Source: a virus. Taken from it: 35,882 nucleotides of DNA. The translations under genes were made by a program, and so were the position numbers. This document shows, piece after piece, positions 1 to 7,122 of this stretch. How positions within the stretch are numbered: the stretch's first letter is position 1; each line of letters opens with the position of its first letter. A model generated the notes under the pieces. That model saw only the letters and a program-made list of their open reading frames with translations, did not search any database and had not been told where the DNA came from. The DNA is taken from the IMG/VR virus record IMGVR_UViG_3300023198_000132, positions 1 through 35,882 of that record; one strand, written 5' to 3'.

Positions 1-59
1 CACCAGTAAATGAAGACTTGTTTTTTACATGGCAAAACCAAACACCATCAGCTGAGTAG
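1..59 (+). CDS. C-terminal end of an unidentified protein (5' end outside window)
   Basis: An open frame enters from the left edge (codons in phase from base 3) and stops at TAG 57-59. It encodes the last 18 residues of a protein, ending PVNEDLFFTWQNQTPSAE. The stretch is too short to assign a family. It lies on the same strand as the chaperonin genes, 70 bp upstream of groEL, so it may belong to the same transcript. Only the frame and stop are seen; calling it a real gene is an inference from the absence of any other explanation for the left edge. Confidence 0.4.
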   Translation, partial: PVNEDLFFTWQNQTPSAE

Positions 60-129
60 GTAATTAATTAAATATTTTGTGCGTAATTATATATCTATAC
101 AAATTAAATAAAATTAAATTATTAGCAAA

Positions 130-1698
130 ATGGAATTTAACTTACCAAGTCAAATAGTAAAAAATCTAGACTTCGGAGACGAAGCTAGAAACAAGATATT
201 GTCAGGTGTCTATAAATTATCCGACGCAGTGAAGTCCACATTAGGAGCTTCTGGAAAATGCGTTATATATGAAGACGCAATGGGCAGACCGGTGATAACA
301 AAAGACGGAGTAACCGTTGCAGAAAGCGTAGTCTTAATAGACCCGGTTGAGAATATAGGTGCTACTTTAATAAAAGAATCAGCTAATAACACAGTGCGTG
401 AAGCAGGAGACGGTACTACTACAGCTACCGTCCTTGCCACCGCTATACTTTCTGGTTTAAGTAATCATAAAGGCAAAGAAAAAATTAGAGATGTTAAAGA
501 AGGTGTTAACAACGCAGCCAAAGAAGTTGCTGAATACTTAGAGAAATCAAGTACACCTGTAGAAGGAGAAATGTTAAAGCAAGTTGCATACATTAGTTGC
601 AACAACGATTCGATTCTTGGAGACAAAATTGGTGAAGCTTTTCAAAAAGTTGGTAAAAACGGAGTGGTCTTAATGGAGGATTCCGAAACAAGTGAAACTT
701 ATGTAGACTTTGTTGAGGGAACGCAATTTCCATCAGGTATAAAATCACAGCATTTACTAACAGACAAAGACAAAGGCACAGCGGTTTTAGATAACCCATA
801 CGTTTTAATTGTTGGATCCTCAATACCTAACATCAGAAGAATACAAAGTATATTGGAGCATGTAGTAAAGACGAAAAGATCATTACTAATCATTGCAGAC
901 ATGGACCAACAGCCGTACGCTACATTATTAGCTAATAAGGTTAAAGGTAACATTAAAGTAAATATTGTTGATTTACCCGGGTTTGGACCAACAAAGAGCG
1001 ATACAATAGAAGACTTAGCTATATTAACTGGCGCTACGGTCATTAACGAGGAGTTAGGGGACGATTTAGATCTAATAGACCCTAATGTACTAGGGGCAGT
1101 TATAAAGTCCGTTACAGACAGTAAAAACACAACCTTGCAAATTGGAGAAGTTAATAAAGATTTAACTAAAAGAATTGCTGAAGTAGAAAAAAAGATTGAC
1201 AAAGAATCAAACGCTTACATAAAGAAAAGAATCGAGCAAAGATTATCAATGCTAACTGGTAAAGTTGGTGTTGTTTATGTAGGAGCTAATTCAGCTGTCG
1301 AATTAAAAGAAAAAAAAGATAGAGTAGAAGACGCTATCCACGCTACAAAAGCAGCTTTGCAAGAAGGTATTGTAGCAGGAGGTGGTATTGCTTTGTTAAA
1401 TGCTTCTCAAAGCATTAAAGCTAAGAATGAAGGTTATAACATTTTACTAGAGGCTATTAAAGCACCTTATAAAACTATCTTAGAAAACGCGGGTTATTCG
1501 AATAAACAAGAACCTCAAGGTGGAATCGGATTCGGGTACGATGTTACCTGTGGATGCGAAAGACAAATGGTTAGCAGCGGTATTATAGATCCAGTACTAG
1601 TAACAAAGTCAGCGCTTAAAAACGCGGTGAGTGTTGCTACTACTATAATTTCAGCTGATTGTATAATTTCAAATGTAAGATCTCTTGAGGGCAATTAA
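130..1698 (+). CDS. groL: phage-encoded GroEL-type (group I) chaperonin
   Basis: This is a 522-aa group I chaperonin subunit, expected to form a cytoplasmic ring that folds proteins in an ATP-driven chamber. The equatorial ATP site is intact: ITKDGVTVA at residues 56-64, GDGTTT at 93-98, and the catalytic Asp of the EDAIHAT motif at about residue 401, followed by EGIVAGGG. The final equatorial segment DPVLVTKSALKNAVSVA matches the family. It is slightly shorter than the usual ~545 aa and lacks the Gly-Gly-Met C-terminal tail. The loop LGASGKCVIYED replaces the usual LGPKGRNVVL. The start ATG follows an A-rich leader (ATTAGCAAAATG). A GroES-like gene overlaps its 3' end, so the pair is probably co-translated. 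GroEL genes are known in only a minority of phages. The natural inference is folding of phage capsid or tail proteins made from the same strand. Confidence 0.96.
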   Translation: MEFNLPSQIVKNLDFGDEARNKILSGVYKLSDAVKSTLGASGKCVIYEDAMGRPVITKDGVTVAESVVLIDPVENIGATLIKESANNTVREAGDGTTTATVLATAILSGLSNHKGKEKIRDVKEGVNNAAKEVAEYLEKSSTPVEGEMLKQVAYISCNNDSILGDKIGEAFQKVGKNGVVLMEDSETSETYVDFVEGTQFPSGIKSQHLLTDKDKGTAVLDNPYVLIVGSSIPNIRRIQSILEHVVKTKRSLLIIADMDQQPYATLLANKVKGNIKVNIVDLPGFGPTKSDTIEDLAILTGATVINEELGDDLDLIDPNVLGAVIKSVTDSKNTTLQIGEVNKDLTKRIAEVEKKIDKESNAYIKKRIEQRLSMLTGKVGVVYVGANSAVELKEKKDRVEDAIHATKAALQEGIVAGGGIALLNASQSIKAKNEGYNILLEAIKAPYKTILENAGYSNKQEPQGGIGFGYDVTCGCERQMVSSGIIDPVLVTKSALKNAVSVATTIISADCIISNVRSLEGN

Positions 1699-1945
1699 CT
1701 ATTATATAGTAATCGACAAAATTAAGGAAGCACCTAAGAAGGTTGCTGGCTTAGAATTAACAGAAACACAAAACACGGATATTAGGTATTTAAAAGCTAA
1801 TGTTATAAGTGTAGGAGATAAAGTTAAAGAACTTGTAAAAGAAGGGGATATTGTTAGATACGACAAGCATGCTGGTCACGGAATTGAATGGGATGATCAT
1901 ATGTACTATGTTATAACAATCAACGATATAGTACTAGTAGAGTGA
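1685..1945 (+). CDS. groS: GroES-like co-chaperonin (Cpn10), TTG start
   Basis: An 86-aa protein with the size and plan of GroES. It begins MRAINYYIVIDKI, like the first Cpn10 strand. A mobile-loop-like segment KKVAGLELTE follows at residues 18-27, where GLEL stands in place of the GIVL that docks into GroEL. Next come an ANVISVGDKV strand, an EGDIVRYDKHAG turn and a closing strand ending in NDIVLVE. No ATG gives this N-terminus. The TTG at 1685 restores the expected first strand and overlaps the groEL stop by 14 bp, which suggests translational coupling. It would form a heptameric lid on the phage GroEL. The assignment rests on motif order, length and position beside groEL; sequence identity to cellular GroES is low. 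Confidence 0.78.
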   Translation: MRAINYYIVIDKIKEAPKKVAGLELTETQNTDIRYLKANVISVGDKVKELVKEGDIVRYDKHAGHGIEWDDHMYYVITINDIVLVE

Positions 1946-2382
1946 GGATAGATGCACAGGATCTGCGCGATATAAAATTATTTAAGTATTACAGGCTTAC
2001 TAGAAGGTGGGCTTGTAAGACTTATAATTTAAGGGACGCTGATTTAGAGTTGTTAATTTATTTGGATTGTAAAAATCATTTTACACGTAATGATTTCCTT
2101 AACGGTGTATATACATATACCTGGGATAAAGCTAGATGGGAAAGATTAAGAAAAGGTGGGTGGATCGATATATTTAGCAAAAGAAACGGAACTACAAGAA
2201 AATATAATACATATAAAACATCTTTTAAGTGTAAGCAGTTAATAACTAGAATTTATAGAATTCTTTTAGCTGAAGAGGATTTACCTACATCGGAAAGAAG
2301 TGTATTTTATAAAAACAAAACATACACAGATAAGGTCTTTAATAAAGCTATTGATGACATGATAAAAGACAAAACCAGATAA
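1942..2382 (+). CDS. conserved phage protein, putative winged-helix DNA-binding protein
   Basis: A 146-aa basic protein starting at GTG 1942 and overlapping the GroES-like stop by four bases (GTGA). The segment from about residue 30 (NLRDADLELLIYLDC) to about residue 86 (RNGTTRKYNTYK) reads as two or three helices followed by an aromatic and Arg-rich hairpin (KARWERLRKGGWI). This is the pattern of MarR-like winged-helix proteins. The C-terminus (FYKNKTYTDKVFNKAIDDM) is helical. Proteins of this general kind are common in marine Bacteroidota phages upstream of the terminase. DNA binding and a regulatory role are inferred from fold-like features only, with no direct motif proof. Co-translation with the chaperonin genes is likely from the overlap. 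Confidence 0.6.
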   Translation: MRIDAQDLRDIKLFKYYRLTRRWACKTYNLRDADLELLIYLDCKNHFTRNDFLNGVYTYTWDKARWERLRKGGWIDIFSKRNGTTRKYNTYKTSFKCKQLITRIYRILLAEEDLPTSERSVFYKNKTYTDKVFNKAIDDMIKDKTR

Positions 2383-2392
2383 AACAAAAATT

Positions 2393-2788
2393 ATGGCATT
2401 CAAAATGGCACCTAAGTCTTCTACGCTAATAGCTACGGGAAAATTTACATCACAACTTAAGCAAGTTGCTACCACTAGAAAGATCACTCCAGAAATGGCA
2501 AAGGTAGCTAACAAAGAAAGAAATAAAGGAAAAACAAAAGAAGTAAAATCAGTGGCTAAGCAAGCTAAGGTTAATAGAGAAGATGGCGTGCAGGTAAAAG
2601 AAGTACCAGCCGTTGTAGGGGAAGAGGTTAAAAAAGCAGGTAAGTTTGTTGGGAAAGAAGCAAAAAAAGTAGGTAAGTTTTTTAAAAAATTGGCTAAAAA
2701 AGTTGGTAACACTACTTTAACAAAAACCAAAAAACAAAAAATTAAAAAGAAAGAAGAACAGCTTAAAAAATTAAAATCTAAAAAATAG
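2393..2788 (+). CDS. lysine-rich small basic protein
   Basis: A 131-aa protein of unknown function with an extremely basic, repetitive C-terminal half (repeats of the type GKFVGKEAKKVGKFF, then KKLAKKVG and a closing run of Lys). It starts MAFKMAPKSS behind the leader ACAAAAATTATGGCATT, which is identical to the leader of the major capsid gene at 10761. The composition is consistent with nucleic-acid binding or a capsid-internal protein, as in histone-like tails. No enzymatic motif is visible. The stop TAG is immediately followed by the ATG of the next gene. The start, frame and basic composition are seen; the role is unknown. Confidence 0.65.
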   Translation: MAFKMAPKSSTLIATGKFTSQLKQVATTRKITPEMAKVANKERNKGKTKEVKSVAKQAKVNREDGVQVKEVPAVVGEEVKKAGKFVGKEAKKVGKFFKKLAKKVGNTTLTKTKKQKIKKKEEQLKKLKSKK

Positions 2789-3139
2789 ATGGCATTTAAG
2801 TTGAAAAGTAATGCAGAAGTATTCGGTATCCATGAACGGTTATCAGAGTTTGGAAAACCTGTTATTATCAAAGATGACCTAGAAAAAGGTGTTGAAGCCG
2901 AAGCTAACAGAGATGGTACTATATTTGTAGGTTCAGATGTTCCTGATAAAAAGCTTGATGAAGCTGTGCGACATGAAAAAGTTCATTTAGATCAGATAGC
3001 TACAGGTAGATTACAATATAGTGAAGATTCTGTAACTTGGAAAAAAGATACAAAATCACCAGCCAGAAAATACAGTAGAGCTTCAATGAACGAGGGGGAT
3101 CATGACTTTGAATGGGAAGCTGAAGCATATAAAAAATAA
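2789..3139 (+). CDS. small protein with HExxH zinc-peptidase-like motif
   Basis: A 116-aa protein starting MAFKLKSNAEVFGI. Residues 60-70 read VRHEKVHLDQI and contain a textbook HExxH (H62-E63-K64-V65-H66) on a predicted helix. A possible third zinc ligand lies in the Glu-rich C-terminal helix (FEWEAEAY, residues 107-114), which gives a minigluzincin-like layout. It is preceded by TIFVGSDVPDKKLDEAV, resembling the strand and helix before the active site in small zincins. The motif KSPARK occurs at residues 89-94, a variant of the SPAKK motif found elsewhere in the window. The gene begins directly after the preceding stop. It could be a processing protease, or an inactive or structural zinc-binding protein. 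The peptidase role is an inference from the motif. Confidence 0.7.
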   Translation: MAFKLKSNAEVFGIHERLSEFGKPVIIKDDLEKGVEAEANRDGTIFVGSDVPDKKLDEAVRHEKVHLDQIATGRLQYSEDSVTWKKDTKSPARKYSRASMNEGDHDFEWEAEAYKK

Positions 3140-3144
3140 AAGTT

Positions 3145-3510
3145 ATGGGATTTAATTTTAGAGGAGGTAAAAAAGCTAATTTTAGCACAAAAAATCAACA
3201 CGGTTTTCAAGAGAAATCTGCGCCAGGACCAAGAAGAGGTGTCGGGGGAGATCAATCTTACAATGCTGCTGCAGAAAAAAGGTTTTCAAAGCCATTATCA
3301 ATTAAAGTTTCCACAAATCCTGTAACTCAGAGAGCTAAGCCTTCTCCTTTAAAAATAAACAACGCTTTAGTACAAGGAGCTGCTCTTACTGGAAAAAAGT
3401 TTAATGACATAAGCGATGCAATTGGGGATGCTTTTAAGCCGCTTGTAGAGCCAAAAGTTGTAGACTTACGAGCAACTAAAGAAACAGAAACCAAAGATGG
3501 CTCTAAGTAA
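3145..3510 (+). CDS. small basic protein of unknown function
   Basis: A 121-aa protein starting MGFNFRGGKKANF. The first 70 residues are Gly-, Lys- and Arg-rich and probably disordered, with a possible short linear motif PSPLK at residues 66-70. The C-terminal half (ALTGKKFNDISDAIGDAF) looks helical. No family is recognised. It sits six bases after the HExxH gene stop, in a run of small genes before the terminase, and its 3' end overlaps a 24-codon microgene by 14 bp. Confidence 0.55.
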   Translation: MGFNFRGGKKANFSTKNQHGFQEKSAPGPRRGVGGDQSYNAAAEKRFSKPLSIKVSTNPVTQRAKPSPLKINNALVQGAALTGKKFNDISDAIGDAFKPLVEPKVVDLRATKETETKDGSK

Positions 3511-3571
3511 AATGAAAAGTAATGGTTTCTTTAAAGGAAAAAACCCTTTGAAAAAAGTATATTTTAAATAA
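3497..3571 (+). CDS. putative 24-residue microprotein
   Basis: A short frame ATG 3497 to TAA 3571 encodes a very basic peptide beginning MALSKMKSNGFFKGKNP and ending KKVYFK. It overlaps the previous stop by 14 bp in another frame and is followed by about 40 bp of AT-rich DNA before the next gene. The composition (Lys, Phe, Gly) and the MxxxKMKSNG-like start resemble the short MAFKxK proteins just upstream (compare MAFKLKSN at 2789), which argues against a chance frame. No function can be given. Confidence 0.4.
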   Translation: MALSKMKSNGFFKGKNPLKKVYFK

Positions 3572-3612
3572 ATAGTAAATAGTAATAATTAATTATCAAA
3601 TCAAGTAAAATT

Positions 3613-3885
3613 ATGAGTACAGTAAAAACGTTAGATGTAGAAGCTAAAGAGGTAAAAGCAATTAGTAAAGAAGAATTAAAAGTAATTCAAGAAGCTGTTC
3701 AAAAACAGAATCAAATACAGATGCAAATCGGAGGGATTGAAGGGCAAAAAGCTTTACTGCTTGATGCTTTAAAAGAAGCTTCTAGTGAATTAAGTAAATG
3801 CCAGAAAGATTTAGAAGAAAAGTATGGCAACATTACTATTAACTTAGCAACCGGAGAAATTACAGATGTCCCAGAAGCTAATTAG
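3613..3885 (+). CDS. small coiled-coil protein
   Basis: A 90-aa protein, largely one long amphipathic helix from about residue 10 to 68 (ISKEELKVIQEAVQKQNQ and ALKEASSELSKCQKDLEEK), with a short C-terminal strand pair around NITINLATGEITD. This is the profile of a parallel or antiparallel coiled coil. The start ATG follows AAGTAAAATT, and the first 13 bases ATGAGTACAGTAA are identical to the start of the tail gene at 19404. The next gene starts inside its last codons. Similar short coiled-coil proteins are common before the terminase in marine phages; their role is unknown. Confidence 0.65.
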   Translation: MSTVKTLDVEAKEVKAISKEELKVIQEAVQKQNQIQMQIGGIEGQKALLLDALKEASSELSKCQKDLEEKYGNITINLATGEITDVPEAN

Positions 3886-4090
3886 AAAGATAAGTATTGG
3901 TAAAGACTATAAGAATGACGCTATGCACTACGCTGTTGGACAGGAAGTGTATGGCGGTCATACTATAGCTCATATCATTGAGGAAGAAGATAAGTTTTCC
4001 GTGTACATTACAAAAGGCGATATGGTTATGCCTTGGAAAGACTTTAACAAAAACATGTCCATCTCCGTAGAATACAACTTATCCTGGTAA
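3866..4090 (+). CDS. conserved small phage protein of unknown function
   Basis: A 74-aa protein whose ATG lies 20 bp inside the previous gene, in another frame. The core KISIGKDYKNDAMHYAVGQ, an IEEEDKFSVYITKGDMVMPW strand pair and ISVEYNLSW at the C-terminus make a compact beta-rich protein. It ends one base before the tandem GroES-like gene, so the two are probably co-translated and may work together. The family resembles small conserved proteins of uncultured marine phages, but I know no characterised member. Confidence 0.65.
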   Translation: MSQKLIRKISIGKDYKNDAMHYAVGQEVYGGHTIAHIIEEEDKFSVYITKGDMVMPWKDFNKNMSISVEYNLSW

Positions 4091-4091
4091 T

Positions 4092-4685
4092 ATGCAAAGT
4101 GTTTTTAATTATCTCGTAGAGCCTAAAGGCGATAGAGTAACAGGAAAAACAGAGATTGAAGGAAATGAATTATTGCTAAACACAGATTTACAAAATCACG
4201 AATACGTAAATAGAGTAGGAGTTATTGTAGGTTTGCCAAGAGCTAATAAATACAAAGAACTAAAAGAAGGAGACGAGGTTATTATTCACCATAATGTATT
4301 TAGAAGATTTAGAGATATTAGAGGTAAAGAAAAAAACAGTAAAAACTTCTTAAGTGAAAATACATATATAGTCCAACCAGATCAGATATATGCTTACAAA
4401 AGGAATGGGGAATGGAAAGCTTTAGAAGGCTTTTGTTTCGTTATGCCTATAAAAGAAACAAAAATGTTTTCAATAGATTTTGAAAAACCATTAAAAGGTT
4501 TGGTTAAATATGGAAACGAAAATATAGCAATCGATTCTTTAATTGGATTTAAACCAAATTCAGAGTATGAGTTTGTTATAGAAGGACAGAGGTTATACCG
4601 AGTATCCGAAAATTCAATTACAATCAACTATGGACATAAAGAAAACGAAGAAGAGTATAATCCAGGCTGGGCACAAAGCAGTTGA
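4092..4685 (+). CDS. GroES-like protein with two tandem Cpn10-like halves (putative)
   Basis: A 197-aa protein. The first half shows the Cpn10 plan: LVEPKGDRV at residues 8-16, a polar loop GKTEIEGNELLLNTD at 18-32 in the mobile-loop position, VNRVGVIVGLP at 39-49 and KEGDEVIIHHNVF at 58-70. The second half repeats it: FCFVMPIKE at 114-122, KGLVKYGNE at 135-143, and IGFKPNSEYEFVIEG then RLYRVSENSI up to residue 176, which mirrors the GroES ending (VKIDGEEYLIVRESDIL-like). Each half is about one GroES long. A dimeric-repeat lid for GroEL, as in plastid Cpn20 or functionally T4 gp31, is the inferred role; the alternative is a structural or accessory protein that has reused the fold. It sits directly upstream of the terminase genes, whose small-subunit gene overlaps it by 56 bp. 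Confidence 0.6.
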   Translation: MQSVFNYLVEPKGDRVTGKTEIEGNELLLNTDLQNHEYVNRVGVIVGLPRANKYKELKEGDEVIIHHNVFRRFRDIRGKEKNSKNFLSENTYIVQPDQIYAYKRNGEWKALEGFCFVMPIKETKMFSIDFEKPLKGLVKYGNENIAIDSLIGFKPNSEYEFVIEGQRLYRVSENSITINYGHKENEEEYNPGWAQSS

Positions 4686-4905
4686 GGAATTAATTCAAGT
4701 AGCTAAAGAAAAGATAGTAGACTCAGGAGATGATATAACAGCAGATAGACTTAAAAATGCTGCCGCTACTAAAAAGTTAGCAATATTTGATGCTTTTGAA
4801 ATTTTAAGCCGTATTGATGAAGAGCAAAGGTTACTGGATGACAAGCCGAGAGTAGAGGCGGTAGCTGATGAATTTAAGGGCTTCGCTGAAAAAAGATCTA
4901 AATAA
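4630..4905 (+). CDS. terS: putative terminase small subunit
   Basis: A 91-aa, almost wholly helical protein (VEELIQVAKEKIVDSGD, ITADRLKNAAATKKLAIFDAF, EILSRIDEEQRLL). Its position directly before the large terminase, its size and its helical oligomerisation-like segment fit a small terminase that recognises phage DNA. No clear helix-turn-helix is visible. ATG 4630 is the only in-frame ATG, even though it overlaps the previous gene by 56 bp. Its stop shares a base with the terL start (TAATG). The role is inferred from context. Confidence 0.6.
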   Translation: MDIKKTKKSIIQAGHKAVEELIQVAKEKIVDSGDDITADRLKNAAATKKLAIFDAFEILSRIDEEQRLLDDKPRVEAVADEFKGFAEKRSK

Positions 4906-7118
4906 TGTATGAGCAGTCACTATGTAATATCATAGAGCCTATTAAACGTACAACTATATCTAGGTTAAACAAAGGCAAGAAGTGGGAATACGGTTACAAC
5001 AAAGAACACGACGTTGTTGTTATTAGTAAATCAGGAAAGATTGGTGAAATATACCAAATACAAAATCTTAAGATAGCACTACCATTAGCTCCCAAGAACA
5101 TAGATAAGAAAAACGATAAATGGACCCCTGAGGAATATCCTAAAGAATTGAAAAGTATTAAAAGCATTTTTGATTGGAGGGATTACCCTGACGGGTTTAA
5201 AAACAAATGGGGAGAATATATAGATGAGCAATTTAAAAGAAGAGAAGAAGGGCACTGGTTTAATAACAAAGACGTTGATACTTATATCACTGGTACTCAT
5301 TTTATGTACTTGCAGTGGTCCAAAATTGATGTTGGGAAGCCAGACTTTAGGGAATCAAATAGATTATTCTATATATTCTGGGAAGCTTGCAAAGCAGACA
5401 AGAGATGTTACGGTATGTCATATCTCAAGAATAGACGTAGCGGCTTTTCATTCATGGCGTCTGGGGAGACGGTTAATATGGCCACAATATCAAGCGATGC
5501 ACGTTTCGGGATATTGTCCAAATCTGGCGCCGATGCAAAGAAAATGTTCACAGATAAGGTTGTACCCATTTCTGTTAACTTCCCCTTTTTTTTCAAGCCC
5601 ATCCAGGATGGAATGGACAGGCCCAAAACCGAGCTGGCTTATAGAGTACCAGCGTCGAAACTTACAAGGCGTAGACTCGATTCGAATACGAAGACGGAGA
5701 CGCTTGCCGGTCTTGATACCACGATCGACTGGAAGAACACGGGTGATAACGCCTATGATGGAGAAAAACTTAAACTCCTCGTCCACGACGAAAGCGGTAA
5801 ATGGGAAAGGCCGAACAATATCCTCAACAATTGGAGGGTTACGAAAACGACATTAAGATTAGGTTCAAGAATTATTGGAAAGTGTATGATGGGATCAACA
5901 TCAAATGCACTTGACAAAGGAGGAGAAAACTTTAAGAAACTATACAACAGTTCAGACGTTACTAAAAGAAACGCAAACGGACAAACGAGATCAGGCTTAT
6001 ATTCTTTATTCATTCCCATGGAGTGGAATTACGAAGGATTTATTGATGCACATGGAATGCCAGTGTTTAATAAGCCACCAGAAGGCACCACGGGTCCACA
6101 CGGAGAAGATATAGAAGTCGGAGTCATTGAGCATTGGAATAATGAGGTTGAAGGATTAAAAGGCGATCAGGATGCTTTAAATGAGTTCTACAGACAATTT
6201 CCAAGAACAGAGGAACATGCTTTCCGTGATGAAACAAAAAATAGTATATTTAACTTAGCAAAAATATACGAACAAATAGATTACAATGAAGACTTAGCTA
6301 ATAGCAATGTTGTTACAAGAGGAAGTTTTCAGTGGCAAAATGGCGTAAAAGACACAAAAGTTGTTTTTATGCCAAATCAGCAGGGTAGATTTCTAATTAC
6401 TTGGACACCTTCTATTGATATTCAGAATAAACAAGTAATAAAGAATGGGGTAAGGCATCCTGGTAATGAGCATATGGGCGCTTTTGGATGCGACAGTTAC
6501 GACATATCAGGTACGGTTGATGGTAGAGGTTCTAAAGGAGCTTTGCACGGCTTAACAAAATTTAGTATGGGTGATGCACCTCCAAGTGCTTTCTTTTTAG
6601 AATATGTAGCAAGACCGCAAACAGCGGAAATGTTTTTTGAGGATGTTTTAATGGCGTGTGTATTTTACGGTATGCCGATATTAGCGGAAAACAATAAACC
6701 TAGATTGCTGTATTACTTTAAAAGAAGAGGTTATAGAGGATACTCAATGAACAGGCCGGATAAATTTTGGACTAAACTATCTGTAACAGAAAAAGAAATT
6801 GGTGGAATACCAAATTCAAGTGAAGATATAAAGCAAGCGCACGCAGCTGCTATTGAAATGTATATTGAAAGTCACGTAGGGTTAAACAGTGAAACTGGTG
6901 ATTACGGGAGCATGTACTTTAACGAGACATTAAATGATTGGTCAAAGTTTGACATAAACAATAGAACAAAGTTTGACGCTGCTATTAGTTCAGGGTTAGC
7001 TATTATGGCTTGTCACAAAGAGCTTTACAGGCCAAGTAACAAAATGCAAAGAGAACCAGTGAAATTAAGTTTCGCTAGATATACTCACGACGGTAATACA
7101 TCAAAAATAATAAAATAA
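4905..7118 (+). CDS. terL: terminase large subunit (ATPase and nuclease)
   Basis: This 737-aa packaging motor protein pumps DNA into the prohead and cuts concatemers. ATPase part: a deviant Walker A KNRRSGFS at residues 175-182 (no classical GKT), Walker B KLLVHDE at 290-296 with the catalytic Glu 296, and the coupling motif GSTSN at 330-334. Nuclease part: acidic Asp 530 in GCDSYDISG, a second region around MPILAENNKPR, and Asp 691 in RTKFDAAISSG, the usual RNase H-like triad order. It starts at the ATG sharing a base with the terS stop, and the portal follows four bases after its own stop. An unusual island of higher G+C runs from about 5425 to 5845, exactly across the ATPase motifs. Confidence 0.93.
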   Translation: MYEQSLCNIIEPIKRTTISRLNKGKKWEYGYNKEHDVVVISKSGKIGEIYQIQNLKIALPLAPKNIDKKNDKWTPEEYPKELKSIKSIFDWRDYPDGFKNKWGEYIDEQFKRREEGHWFNNKDVDTYITGTHFMYLQWSKIDVGKPDFRESNRLFYIFWEACKADKRCYGMSYLKNRRSGFSFMASGETVNMATISSDARFGILSKSGADAKKMFTDKVVPISVNFPFFFKPIQDGMDRPKTELAYRVPASKLTRRRLDSNTKTETLAGLDTTIDWKNTGDNAYDGEKLKLLVHDESGKWERPNNILNNWRVTKTTLRLGSRIIGKCMMGSTSNALDKGGENFKKLYNSSDVTKRNANGQTRSGLYSLFIPMEWNYEGFIDAHGMPVFNKPPEGTTGPHGEDIEVGVIEHWNNEVEGLKGDQDALNEFYRQFPRTEEHAFRDETKNSIFNLAKIYEQIDYNEDLANSNVVTRGSFQWQNGVKDTKVVFMPNQQGRFLITWTPSIDIQNKQVIKNGVRHPGNEHMGAFGCDSYDISGTVDGRGSKGALHGLTKFSMGDAPPSAFFLEYVARPQTAEMFFEDVLMACVFYGMPILAENNKPRLLYYFKRRGYRGYSMNRPDKFWTKLSVTEKEIGGIPNSSEDIKQAHAAAIEMYIESHVGLNSETGDYGSMYFNETLNDWSKFDINNRTKFDAAISSGLAIMACHKELYRPSNKMQREPVKLSFARYTHDGNTSKIIK

Positions 7119-7122
7119 AAAT

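Noticed and set aside
60-129. Possible Bacteroidota promoter upstream of groEL (TTTTG at 75-79 and TACAAATT near 98-105).
   Set aside because: The -7 element does not match TAnnTTTG and the region is simply AT-rich; no confident call is possible.
699-1202. 167-codon minus-strand frame opposite groEL.
   Set aside because: Low-complexity Ser/Thr/Leu translation opposite a well-conserved gene; a typical antisense shadow.
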